Assembly (NCBI GenBank): GCA_002842035.1
Contig: PHBP01000001.1
Span: forward strand, 109,198 to 173,197
Reading direction: 5' to 3'
Source: Candidatus Cloacimonetes bacterium HGW-Cloacimonetes-2
GTDB taxonomy: Bacteria > Cloacimonadota > Cloacimonadia > Cloacimonadales > Cloacimonadaceae
DNA: 64,000 nt
Numbering within the stretch: position 1 is the first letter of the stretch; each line of letters begins with the position of its first letter. The notes under the pieces are model-generated. The model made no database searches and was not told the DNA's origin. It saw only the letters and a list, made by a program, of their open reading frames with translations. Both the position numbers and the translations under genes were made by a program. This document shows, piece by piece, positions 36,257-44,082 of this stretch.

Positions 36257-36264
36257 AGCCTGTT

Positions 36265-36307
36265 TAGGGACGGGACGCTCCACACGGGCTCTCGTCCCTA
36301 TTTCTTT
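36265..36307 (+). terminator. Possible partial terminator or attenuator after korC
   Basis: TAGGGACG pairs with CGTCCCTA over a 20-base loop, then TTTCTTT. The large loop and the close mce gene suggest attenuation or a processing site instead of full termination. Confidence 0.4.
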
Positions 36308-36316
36308 GGAGTAAAT

Positions 36317-36718
36317 ATGATCAAACACATAAGCCACATAGGTATCGCAGTAAGCAATCTCGAAGAGGGTATCGCTTTCTACGAGAAACTTGGACTCACT
36401 CTGGAAGCCATCGAAGAAGTCCCTTCCCAAAAGGTGAAGGTCGCTTTCTTCCCCTGTGGAGACACCCGCATCGAAGTACTCGCTCCGACCGATCCTGAAA
36501 GCCCCATCGCAAAGTTCATCGAAAAGAAAGGCGAAGGCATCCAGCATATCGCTTTTGCAGTGGATGAACTCCCCGCAGCCCTCAAGGAAATGGAAGACAA
36601 AGATATCAGATTGATCGACAAAGAGCCCCGCCCCGGTGCCCACGGTGCTGACATCGCTTTTCTACACCCCAAATCAACCAATGGCGTCCTGATCGAGCTC
36701 TGCAAAGAGAAGCACTAA
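36317..36718 (+). CDS. mce: Methylmalonyl-CoA epimerase
   Basis: This 133-residue vicinal oxygen chelate protein matches methylmalonyl-CoA epimerase in length and sequence: HISHIGIAVSNLEEGIAFYE at the start, IEVLAP, GIQHIAFAVD (metal His), RPGAHGADIAFLHPKSTNG and IELC (metal Glu). It interconverts (R)- and (S)-methylmalonyl-CoA in the succinate-propionate route. Position after korDABC ties 2-oxoacid oxidation to propionyl/methylmalonyl-CoA metabolism; the mutase is not in the window. Confidence 0.95.
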   Translation: MIKHISHIGIAVSNLEEGIAFYEKLGLTLEAIEEVPSQKVKVAFFPCGDTRIEVLAPTDPESPIAKFIEKKGEGIQHIAFAVDELPAALKEMEDKDIRLIDKEPRPGAHGADIAFLHPKSTNGVLIELCKEKH

Positions 36719-37225
36719 GTGAAAAGATACTATCTCATCATCCTGCTGCTCCTGGCAAGTCTCGCCATATTTGCCCAAACAGGGCTCTATTATCTCTCCT
36801 ATGACGCTCCAATGGCTGAGGCGGATTCTCTCCTCATCGAGCAGGGATTTATGCCCTATGAAGCGATTAGCCCCACTATGTTTTCCTATGCACCCCAAAA
36901 CAATGATAAGGTGGAGCTGATTACGATCGTGGTCGAGCCCGTCAATCATACTCTGGTGGGCTGGTTGATCCGCTATAACCCAAACAACACCGAAGAGGAA
37001 GACAATCTCGTCTTTGAAAACCTCAATCAAGCCCACAGCAATTGGTTCAAGCAGTATGAAGAAACCGGACAGATCGTGTGGTTTCTCACGCCGGAGCGCT
37101 TTGCCTCGATGGTCTATCTGGATGGCGGACAGCTTACAGTCTTGTATTATGATTCAAACTACGATTCGCTATTCCATCCCTTTGGAGCGCCGGATTCCAC
37201 AGAGAATCCACCCGAAGCTGAATAA
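36719..37225 (+). CDS. Secreted hypothetical protein
   Basis: This 168-residue product starts with GTG directly after the mce stop codon, so it is translationally coupled. A signal peptide is clear (KRYYLIILLLLASLAIFAQ, residues 2-20). The rest is acidic and Tyr-rich with no domain I recognise; the tail is Pro/Glu-rich. It is probably periplasmic. Confidence 0.75.
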   Translation: MKRYYLIILLLLASLAIFAQTGLYYLSYDAPMAEADSLLIEQGFMPYEAISPTMFSYAPQNNDKVELITIVVEPVNHTLVGWLIRYNPNNTEEEDNLVFENLNQAHSNWFKQYEETGQIVWFLTPERFASMVYLDGGQLTVLYYDSNYDSLFHPFGAPDSTENPPEAE

Positions 37226-37527
37226 GGGATTACTGATCCGTTTCTTGCTCAGGATGATCTATCCTGAGCTTTTTCTTGCCCTTTCAATTGACATTTCATA
37301 AAAGCATACAGAACAGCTCTTTGCTGCTTGTCCATGCAGGATACAAGCAGGATAGAAGCAGGATACAAGCATCCTGTCAAGCAGGGAGCAAGATCCATTC
37401 TCTCTTAAAGCAGCCACCTGTATAGCGCCTGTAGAGCAGCAGTGTATCTGCTGTCCCACAGGGGATGCACAGGGGATGCACCCCACCTTGCTTCGAGAGA
37501 GCTTTATAGAAAAGGAGTAGATGAAGG
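37226..37527. other. Gene-free stretch between convergent genes
   Basis: It contains the second family B repeat (37326-37408) and a short direct duplication (CACAGGGGATG, twice near 37456-37480). No ORF is called. Confidence 0.6.
37326..37408. repeat. Intergenic repeat, family B copy 2
   Basis: Same orientation as copy 1. It has three tandem units of the AAGCAGGATA type and a perfect CAGGAT-ACAAGC-ATCCTG hairpin (37359-37376). The conserved block ends CTCTTAAAG. Confidence 0.8.
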
Positions 37528-37857
37528 CTATTTCTTTTGTGGCTTCTTTTTGGGAATAGGAAGCTCCGGCAAGCTGGTTCTGATCAGCTCCGTAAGCCAT
37601 TCTTCATCGTCCCATTTCTCCTCAGAGATCAGAAACCAATCCTTGGCCCCGGGATAGGGTGGCGCACCTTCAGGCTGCCCGATTAAGGCTCGTCCGGCAT
37701 CGGTAGGCTTGATAAATAGCTGGTCATCACAGACAAAGGCGACCACCTTCTCTTCGCAGTAAATAGCGTATTCGCCGAACATCTTCTTTGATCGCACCGT
37801 ACCCGGCAGATGGATTTGCTCCACCAGAAAGTCCACTGTTGCTTGCTTTGATGCCAT
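37528..37857 (-). CDS. TfoX/Sxy N-terminal-domain protein
   Basis: The product is 109 residues with only the TfoX N-terminal domain: RSKKMFGEYAIYCEEKVVAF and FIKPTDAGRAL are the family hallmarks. The tail is Lys/Pro-rich (IPKKKPQKK). Full-length Sxy/TfoX regulates competence with CRP; single-domain versions are of unknown role. The ATG overlaps the stop of the DUF3795-like gene by one base. Confidence 0.85.
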   Translation of the reverse strand: MASKQATVDFLVEQIHLPGTVRSKKMFGEYAIYCEEKVVAFVCDDQLFIKPTDAGRALIGQPEGAPPYPGAKDWFLISEEKWDDEEWLTELIRTSLPELPIPKKKPQKK

Positions 37858-38150
37858 TACTGCTCCTTATTTACTTTGTTCAAATTGTTCAATCGGTTAT
37901 TTAGGTCAGCGGTAAATTCCTCATCTGAGGCGTCCGGATTACGCGTGTCATACCATAGTTTACAAGGAGCTTCACCACAATGGGCGCAGGAGGAGATGCC
38001 TTTGGCGATAGAACAGGCATAGATCGGGCAATCATCCCGCTCGTAAAACACTGCCCAGGATACCTTTCCCTCCAGTTCGTTGCAACCCTCGCATTCGCTT
38101 TTGTAAGCCCTGCAATCTGTAGCGCAGATCACTCCGCAACGCGACATCAT
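37857..38150 (-). CDS. Small cysteine-rich DUF3795-like protein
   Basis: This 97-residue protein has about ten cysteines in pairs (RCGVICATDC at the start, then CEGCNEL, CPIYAC, CAHCGEAPC), the pattern of DUF3795. It probably binds metal or an FeS cluster. Its function is unknown. The start overlaps the amidotransferase stop by 4 bases. Confidence 0.75.
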   Translation of the reverse strand: MMSRCGVICATDCRAYKSECEGCNELEGKVSWAVFYERDDCPIYACSIAKGISSCAHCGEAPCKLWYDTRNPDASDEEFTADLNNRLNNLNKVNKEQ

Positions 38151-38842
38151 TTGCCTCTCCCGGCAAGCTCTGCCATATATTCAAAGACTCTTAGGCCAAT
38201 CTTCGGGTCGGCAATGCGCTCCGGATGCCACTGGATGCCAAGCAGCATTTGGGGACAATCAGCTTCGACCGCTTCTATGATGCCATCCTCTGCCATAGCC
38301 ACAATCCTGAGACCCTTGCCCAGAGCCTTGGGATCGACTGCCTGATGATGGTTTGAGTTTACGGTCACTGCCTTATCCTGATAGATCTGGGCTAAGAACC
38401 TTCCGCCCAGGATCTCGATCTCGTGGTACTTTTCGCCCAGATGATTGTCAAGCTGATCGATATGCTGGATCAGGCTGCCGCCAAAGTAGATATTGATCAA
38501 TTGCATACCGGCACAAATGCCCAGAATAGGCAGTTTCATTTCGATAGCCAGCTTTAGTAAGAGCAGATCGGATTCGGCTCTGCGAGGATGCGCCAAATCT
38601 GCCAATGGATGTGGCTCCTGACCATATAGATCGGGCGGATAGTCCAAACCGCCAATGATTATCAAAGCTCCGGTTAGCGCCAGGTATTGCCTTATTTCTG
38701 CAGCATCAGATGTGCAGGGAATCACCAGCGGCATTGCACCGGCAGCCCTCACTGCATCTATGTATTTGTCACGGATGTGAAACTGGTGATACTGTCCCAG
38801 TTGCATATAGTTCATACTAAGCCCGATAACAGGTCTGTCCAT
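38147..38842 (-). CDS. Class I glutamine amidotransferase-like gamma-glutamyl hydrolase (PuuD type, C26)
   Basis: The product is 231 residues. It holds the nucleophile elbow GICAGMQ (Cys near residue 120) and the catalytic HxE in QWHPER near the C-terminus. IGLSMNYMQ at the start and GGLDYPPDLYG match gamma-glutamyl-GABA hydrolases. These free an amine or glutamine from a gamma-glutamyl conjugate. It heads a three-gene minus operon and faces a divergent plus operon. The puu pathway genes are absent, so the natural substrate is open. Confidence 0.85.
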   Translation of the reverse strand: MDRPVIGLSMNYMQLGQYHQFHIRDKYIDAVRAAGAMPLVIPCTSDAAEIRQYLALTGALIIIGGLDYPPDLYGQEPHPLADLAHPRRAESDLLLLKLAIEMKLPILGICAGMQLINIYFGGSLIQHIDQLDNHLGEKYHEIEILGGRFLAQIYQDKAVTVNSNHHQAVDPKALGKGLRIVAMAEDGIIEAVEADCPQMLLGIQWHPERIADPKIGLRVFEYMAELAGRGK

Positions 38843-38907
38843 CGTTTTCCTATTTCCTTGATCAGCTATATTTATCTTTGGTTATAGCCGATGGGGATAG
38901 CTCCCTC

Positions 38908-38947
38908 TGTCAAGAAGATTGTGGCTGCTGCCTTTTGGGGCTTGACA
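38908..38947. promoter_or_regulatory. Divergent promoter region (two TTGACA boxes)
   Basis: A minus-strand TTGACA (38908-38913) and a plus-strand TTGACA (38942-38947) lie back to back. The first points toward the amidotransferase gene, with a TATAAC 21 bases downstream. The second points to the deacetylase gene and lies 37 bases before its ATG. Confidence 0.5.
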
Positions 38948-38983
38948 TCAAAGCGCGTCTTTTGTTTGTGGTGAATTGAGATT

Positions 38984-39844
38984 ATGGATAAGCATAGCAA
39001 GGATATAGAGCGACAACCCGGCTTTTTCACGATAGATGTGGAGGATTACTACCACATCATCGGTGTAAGCGGTACGCCACCCGTCAAGAGCTGGGACAAT
39101 ATCCCCTCCCGGGTGGATAAGGGGCTGCGTGCCTTGTTTGAGCTCTTGGACAGGCATCAGACCAAAGCTACTCTCTTCTTCCTGGGCTATGTCGCCCGAA
39201 GACATCCGGAGCTTGTAAGGGAAGCACTGTCTTTAGGGCACGAGCTTGCCTCGCACGGGATGTATCACCGGGAAGTAAGATTACAAGAACAGGACGAGTT
39301 TTACCTCGATGCCACAGAATCCAAGAAGCTATTGGAAGATATTGGCGGCGTGGAAGTTATAGGCTGGCGTAGTGCAGGCTTTTCTATCAACCGATCCACT
39401 CCCTGGTTCTTTGAGAAACTGATCGAGGCTGGCTATAAATACGATTCCTCGATTGTGCCAAACCGTATGAGCCACAACAGCCTGCTCAATGCCGAGCCAA
39501 CGCCCTTTCCCATCCATACCGATAACGGCAAAATACTGGAATTCCCTATCGGAGTCGCAGATCTTCCCGGAAGCAAGATCAGTATGTTTGGCGGTGGTTA
39601 TCTACGCTTCTTCCCCAAAGGACTAATAAAGCAAATGGCAGAAGCGACCCTTGCCAAACGTCCCTTATTGATCTACATCCACCCCCGGGAACTCGATCCG
39701 AGGCATCCCAGGATTGAGATGAATGCATTACGTAAGCTTAAGAGCTATATAAATATGAGCAGTGTTCCGGATAAACTGGATACTCTCTTGAATCTCACTG
39801 ATTATACCACACTTGGAGCATATTATGCCAGATACGGCAACTGA
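38984..39844 (+). CDS. Polysaccharide deacetylase (NodB fold, DUF3473 type)
   Basis: This 286-residue cytoplasmic-looking protein has FFTIDVEDYYH (catalytic Asp and metal Asp), ATLFFLGYVARRHPELV, LASHGMYH (metal HxxxH-type) and a C-terminal RPLLIYIHPRELDP. This is the deacetylase group with a DUF3473 tail common next to exopolysaccharide and exosortase genes. It would remove acetyl groups from a glycan. It has no signal peptide. The methyltransferase gene starts inside its 3' end. Confidence 0.87.
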   Translation: MDKHSKDIERQPGFFTIDVEDYYHIIGVSGTPPVKSWDNIPSRVDKGLRALFELLDRHQTKATLFFLGYVARRHPELVREALSLGHELASHGMYHREVRLQEQDEFYLDATESKKLLEDIGGVEVIGWRSAGFSINRSTPWFFEKLIEAGYKYDSSIVPNRMSHNSLLNAEPTPFPIHTDNGKILEFPIGVADLPGSKISMFGGGYLRFFPKGLIKQMAEATLAKRPLLIYIHPRELDPRHPRIEMNALRKLKSYINMSSVPDKLDTLLNLTDYTTLGAYYARYGN

Positions 39845-40502
39845 CCTGGATAAGAACCTTACATCCGATTTCTTTCACCGTTATGCAGCGGATTTCAACG
39901 ATATCTACGGTACTCGCAAAGGACTGATCCAAGATATGATCAATTGCATCTTTCGCAGAAGTATGCGCCTGCGCTATGAGTACAGCCTTGCTGCCTGCCA
40001 GCCAGCCCAGGGTAAGACAATTCTGGATGTGGGCTGCGGTCCCGGTCACTACTCGGTTGCCTTGGCTCAGGATGGCGCCAGCCGCGTGCTTGGAATAGAC
40101 TTTGCCCCGGCTATGATCGAGATTGCCAAAGCCAAAGCGGAAGCTTTTGCAGTCATAGACAAATGTGAGTTTTCCCTTGCCGACTTTATGGATATGGAAG
40201 AAAGAGAGCAATTTGACCACGTTATCCTGATGGGCTTTATGGATTACATAGCCGAGCCTCGGGCTGTGGTAGAAAAGGCTATCCGCCTCTGTAAGAACAG
40301 CGTTTTGCTCAGTTTCCCGTCCTCTGCGGGCCTCTTGGCAAAACAAAGAAAGCTGCGTTATCGCAAGCGCTGCCCGCTCTACCTCTATAGCTACCGCGAA
40401 TTGCAGCATCTATTGGGCAGCATACCAGGTATTCTCTTTAAAATCAGGAAGATAGATCGTGATTACTGGGTACAGATCAGAGTCCTGGAACTCAGTCAAT
40501 AG
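39825..40502 (+). CDS. Class I SAM-dependent methyltransferase
   Basis: The start is taken as the ATG at 39825 (GGAG 6 bases before), overlapping the deacetylase by 20 bases; the upstream TTG at 39813 is weaker. The 225-residue product has the SAM motif ILDVGCGPGHYSVAL (about residues 62-76), LGIDFAPAM and a DHVILMGFMDYI post-motif region. The substrate is unknown; translational overlap with a polysaccharide deacetylase suggests glycan or lipid modification. Confidence 0.8.
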   Translation: MPDTATDLDKNLTSDFFHRYAADFNDIYGTRKGLIQDMINCIFRRSMRLRYEYSLAACQPAQGKTILDVGCGPGHYSVALAQDGASRVLGIDFAPAMIEIAKAKAEAFAVIDKCEFSLADFMDMEEREQFDHVILMGFMDYIAEPRAVVEKAIRLCKNSVLLSFPSSAGLLAKQRKLRYRKRCPLYLYSYRELQHLLGSIPGILFKIRKIDRDYWVQIRVLELSQ

Positions 40503-40556
40503 CCCAAGATCAATGCCCTGAAGACATCAGAGGGCAATTGACCATTTTCATCCACA

Positions 40557-40582
40557 AAGCCTTGCTACTGCGAGGCTTTTTT
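40557..40582 (+). terminator. Rho-independent terminator
   Basis: AAGCCTTGC pairs with GCGAGGCTT around TACT, with a long T run after it. A weaker GCCCT/AGGGC hairpin lies just upstream (40515-40535). Confidence 0.88.
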
Positions 40583-40594
40583 CTTCATTCTGTC

Positions 40595-40600
40595 TTGACA
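40595..40600 (+). promoter_or_regulatory. Candidate -35 box for the SBBP-repeat gene
   Basis: TTGACA stands 207 bases before the ATG at 40802. TAGTATAAA lies about 25 bases downstream, longer than normal spacing. A leader with an upstream ORF would follow. Confidence 0.4.
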
Positions 40601-40672
40601 AGTGCCTCCCGGTAGCTAGCTTTATTAGTATAAACACTTTAGCCTCTGACAGCAGGGGAAAAAGGAGAGAAT

Positions 40673-40792
40673 ATGTCCTTTTCCTGCTTCGTATCAATTC
40701 ACGGTTTTATCCGCTTAGGGGGAACACGGCTCTTGTGTCTTAGCCCCCACTCTCTTAACCAAAAAAGCATCGATCACCATGGTTTTAACTAA
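40673..40792 (+). CDS. Possible 39-codon leader peptide (upstream ORF)
   Basis: ATG at 40673 has a very good Shine-Dalgarno (AAAAAGGAGAG). The frame runs 39 codons to a TAA at 40790-40792, which touches the GGAGG of the next gene. The coding strand overlaps two hairpins: one around the start (40652-40690, GCAGG...CCTGC with an AAAAGGA/TCCTTTT stem that includes the Shine-Dalgarno) and one in the middle (GGGGG at 40718-40722 with CCCCC at 40744-40748). The peptide itself has no recognised features. It may be a true small protein, a regulatory leader or chance. Confidence 0.4.
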   Translation: MSFSCFVSIHGFIRLGGTRLLCLSPHSLNQKSIDHHGFN

Positions 40793-40801
40793 GGAGGAAT
40801 C

Positions 40802-43510
40802 ATGTTCAGTATCAGAAGTTTTCTTATCATCTTTATCTTTTGTTTATTGTGTGTAAGTGCCAATGCCCAAGCTAATTGGCTTTGGGCAGGTAAAGGCAGT
40901 TCGGGAGGACAGGATGCTGCCAATGCAGTCGTAGTCGATCCTGCCGGAAATAGCTATTATACCGGCTATTTCACTGCCCAGCTCCAGTTCACCGGCTTTA
41001 GTATGAATTCGGCAGGAGGGACAGATGTCTTTGTCGTAAAAGTAGATCCCTTTGGTGTAGTAATGTGGGCAGCCCGTGCCGGTGGGAGCTACAATGACAT
41101 TGCCCGGGATATCTGCATCGATCAGAATGGAGATGTCTGGATCACTGGTGAGTACTTGAATGGAGCTTACTTTGGCTCTACTTATCTCTCCGGTAGCGGT
41201 GGAATGGATCTCTTCGTTGCCAAGATCAGTCCAAATGGCTCATGGCTTACTGCTTATAGAGCCACGTGCAACAACTATGCCTACAGCTACGGCATAGCAG
41301 TCAATACAGCCAATGATATCGTTATCGTGGGAGCTTTTATGGGGCAGATTACTTTCGGCTCCAGTTCATATACTGCTTCAGGCGGTACCGATATCTTCAT
41401 CGCAATCTTCGCTCAGTCAGGAGGATGGAGCGCTTCATGGAAGTACGGCTCCAGCGGTATGGACTATGCTTATGATGTGGTCACCGCTGCAAATTACGAG
41501 CAGTATATTTGCGGTGCCTTTAGCGGAAACATAAATTATGGCTCTGGTACACTATACCTGAGTGGTTCGAGGGATGCTTTCGTGATGAGACATTCTCCAG
41601 GCAGTGGTGTAATCTGGGCTCGGGGAGCAGGAGCTACAGGCACTACAGAGGCTACAGCCCTATGCAAAGATAGCAATACCAATATCTTTTTCACCGGACA
41701 TTTCAATAGCACTGCCGGCTTTGGAAGCACATTCCTCAGCACTGTAGGCAATGATGATGTATTTCTCTCCGGACTCAATAGCAGCGGTAACTGGCTGGGA
41801 GCTCTCCGAGCAGGCGGCACGGGCTATGACTTTGCCACTGATATAGCCTTTGGAGCGGATAGCTTTTGCCATCTTTGCGGCTACTACACAGGAACTCCTG
41901 CCTTTGGAGCTACAAGCCTGCCCAATAGCTCAAACTACCAGATCTTTTATGCCAGGAGCTTTGCCACCAGCGGTTGGGCAGATGCCAGAGCTGCGGGAGG
42001 TAGCAACTCAGACTATGCCTATGCTCTTACTACCGATGCATTGGGCTATGTTTATATGGGAGGCAGCTTCTACGGCTCAGCCACCTTCGGCTCGATCTCA
42101 CTTACAGGCACAAGTAGCGACGATGTCTGGTTTGGCAAATTCGATAGTCTTGTCCCTCCTGCCAATCCCACTACTCTTTATCCCGGATATCAAGCTAGCA
42201 ACCTTCCTCCCAATCTCACTCTGGTCTGGGATTTTGATACCGGTAATTACCCGCCTCCCAGCCAGTTTCTGATCTATATCAATGGCTCTTTGCATTCCAC
42301 TGCCCAGTACATTGGGGATCAAATCTACGCAAAGCACATATCCCTGAACTATGGACAAACCTGTACCTGGCAGATCATTGCCCAGAGCAGAGCCGGAGTC
42401 AATTGCCAGAATCCTCCCCTGCGCAGCCTGGGGATAATGGCGCAACCTGCCTCAGGACAAGCAGGCCTTGTGCCAAGCCAGGTAGTTTACGACGAATATA
42501 CGCAGAACGGCACCTCATCCTACTATATCGGGATGCCATCGATCAATCTCCTGAGCTCTACCGTGTATCCCGCCTTTGTCTTTATCCCGGGCTCCAGCCT
42601 TACAAATTACACCACCACTGTCGAGCTAATGGATAAATCATTCAATACCATGCCAAATCCGGCTGCATGCTTGTGCGCCTTCACGATCAAACTGCCCCAG
42701 AACATCCAGATGCAGATTTCTCTCAATCATCAGGTTGCGACTACTTCCAGTGAATTGCTCCACTGGAACGGCAGCTCTTGGGATGATCTGAGCAGTACTG
42801 CCACCTTTGGAGCAGGAACGGTCTCGTTTACATATACTTCCACCAGCAGAGGAACGGAGGAATTTGCTATCAACGACGGCAACGGCTCTACCCTACCCGT
42901 CCAGCTCTCATCCTTTGCTGCAATTGCCAGTGCAAACAACCTCGCACAGCTAAACTGGATCACAGCCTCGGAGACAGCTCTTTTGGGCTTTAATCTCTAC
43001 CGCAATCAAAGCGAGCAATTGGATAATGCCCTCAGGGTAAACGGCACTATCATCGAGGCAACAAATAGCTCCACCACCCAGCATTACAGCTATATCGATT
43101 CTGATGCTCTGCCAAACACCAGCTATTACTACTGGCTGGAGTGTCTGGAAATAGATGGTGAGCAGAGCTACTATGGACCTGTCTCGATCTGTCTCGCTCC
43201 CAATCTGGAGCCCCCAACGCCCCCGATCAACCGCTATGGCATCCAGAGTATATACCCCAATCCCTTCAATCCCAGCACACGCCTGGATTTCTGCCTCAAA
43301 ACTGGCGGCAGTACCAGAGTCTTGATCTACAACAGCCGCGCTCAGATAGTCCGCGAGCTTGATCTGGGCTATATCCCGGCTGATACCCAGGAGAGGCTGG
43401 TCATCGACGGTCTTGATTCCCGTGGCAATCCCCTGGCATCAGGGATCTATATCATCAAGCTGATCAGTGGTGATTACATCGCCTCCAGGAGGATTATACT
43501 GGCAAAGTAA
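40802..43510 (+). CDS. Secreted SBBP-type beta-propeller repeat protein with FlgD/Por-type C-terminal domain
   Basis: The product is 902 residues with a signal peptide (about residues 1-22). From residue 25 to 450 it has about eight repeats with GGxDVFVVKxDxxG, 'DIAxDxxGxxYVxGxF' and FGSxSL-type blocks, the SBBP (beta-propeller) pattern. A linker with an Ig-like 'PANPTTLYPGYQASNLPPNL' domain and a longer beta-rich region follow. The last 85 residues carry YPNPFNPST (near residue 819) and end with ASGIYIIKLISGD, then RRIILAK. This is the FlgD-like/Por secretion sorting domain, so it is probably exported and attached by a type IX-like system. AAGGAGG precedes the ATG. Confidence 0.9.
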   Translation: MFSIRSFLIIFIFCLLCVSANAQANWLWAGKGSSGGQDAANAVVVDPAGNSYYTGYFTAQLQFTGFSMNSAGGTDVFVVKVDPFGVVMWAARAGGSYNDIARDICIDQNGDVWITGEYLNGAYFGSTYLSGSGGMDLFVAKISPNGSWLTAYRATCNNYAYSYGIAVNTANDIVIVGAFMGQITFGSSSYTASGGTDIFIAIFAQSGGWSASWKYGSSGMDYAYDVVTAANYEQYICGAFSGNINYGSGTLYLSGSRDAFVMRHSPGSGVIWARGAGATGTTEATALCKDSNTNIFFTGHFNSTAGFGSTFLSTVGNDDVFLSGLNSSGNWLGALRAGGTGYDFATDIAFGADSFCHLCGYYTGTPAFGATSLPNSSNYQIFYARSFATSGWADARAAGGSNSDYAYALTTDALGYVYMGGSFYGSATFGSISLTGTSSDDVWFGKFDSLVPPANPTTLYPGYQASNLPPNLTLVWDFDTGNYPPPSQFLIYINGSLHSTAQYIGDQIYAKHISLNYGQTCTWQIIAQSRAGVNCQNPPLRSLGIMAQPASGQAGLVPSQVVYDEYTQNGTSSYYIGMPSINLLSSTVYPAFVFIPGSSLTNYTTTVELMDKSFNTMPNPAACLCAFTIKLPQNIQMQISLNHQVATTSSELLHWNGSSWDDLSSTATFGAGTVSFTYTSTSRGTEEFAINDGNGSTLPVQLSSFAAIASANNLAQLNWITASETALLGFNLYRNQSEQLDNALRVNGTIIEATNSSTTQHYSYIDSDALPNTSYYYWLECLEIDGEQSYYGPVSICLAPNLEPPTPPINRYGIQSIYPNPFNPSTRLDFCLKTGGSTRVLIYNSRAQIVRELDLGYIPADTQERLVIDGLDSRGNPLASGIYIIKLISGDYIASRRIILAK

Positions 43511-43623
43511 GATCGCCGACACCTCCGGGACTCTGTAGCTTTGGCTGAATGCCTACAGATTTTGTGTGCTTTGTGCCACAGCCTTGCTTAGTATATCTAT
43601 AAAAAGCTAAGAAGGAAGCTCTT

Positions 43624-43968
43624 ATGCCCAACTACATCAAAAACATCGTTGCAGAAAAAGCTCTCGATCTTGCTGCGTTGGTTTCTTACAATCCCGGCCA
43701 GATCGTAAGTATGACTCTGGCGCAAAACAAAGCTATCAGCATCACTATCTTTGCCTTTGCTGCCGGAGAAGAGATCAGCACGCACGAATCTCACGGCGAT
43801 GCTTTGATCACAGCTCTTGATGGCTCTGCTGAAATCACCATTGGCTCTGGTATTCACACCCTGAAGAAAGGCGAATCCATCCTGATGCCAGCCGCTATCC
43901 CCCACGCTGTCAAAGCCACTGAGGACTACAAGATGCTGTTGGTAGTAGTATTCCCCTCAAACTCATGA
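43624..43968 (+). CDS. Cupin-domain protein
   Basis: This 114-residue single-domain cupin has GEEISTHESHGDALITALDG (cupin motif 1, metal His pair) and PAAIPHAVKATEDYK (motif 2 His). Its length is typical of small conserved-barrel cupins with unknown ligands. The upstream region has a CTGTAG/CTACAG hairpin at 43533-43558. AAGGAAG is its Shine-Dalgarno. Confidence 0.85.
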   Translation: MPNYIKNIVAEKALDLAALVSYNPGQIVSMTLAQNKAISITIFAFAAGEEISTHESHGDALITALDGSAEITIGSGIHTLKKGESILMPAAIPHAVKATEDYKMLLVVVFPSNS

Positions 43969-44004
43969 GCAGCAAGATCAGCAAGTAACTACTGCAAATA
44001 AAGC

Positions 44005-44010
44005 TTGACA
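44005..44010 (+). promoter_or_regulatory. Candidate -35 box for the FGE-domain lipoprotein
   Basis: TTGACA lies 73 bases before the chosen ATG at 44083. TAAAAT follows after 8 bases only, so it is not a normal -10. Confidence 0.3.
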
Positions 44011-44082
44011 ATTTCCCGTAAAATAGCCAGACAGCAGATGCGACATTTGATTCACGCAAACAATCTAACAATTGGAGAATCA

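Noticed and set aside
37336-37380. Tandem AAGCAGGATA units as a CRISPR array
   Set aside because: Units are about 12 bp with no unique spacers, and no cas genes are nearby.
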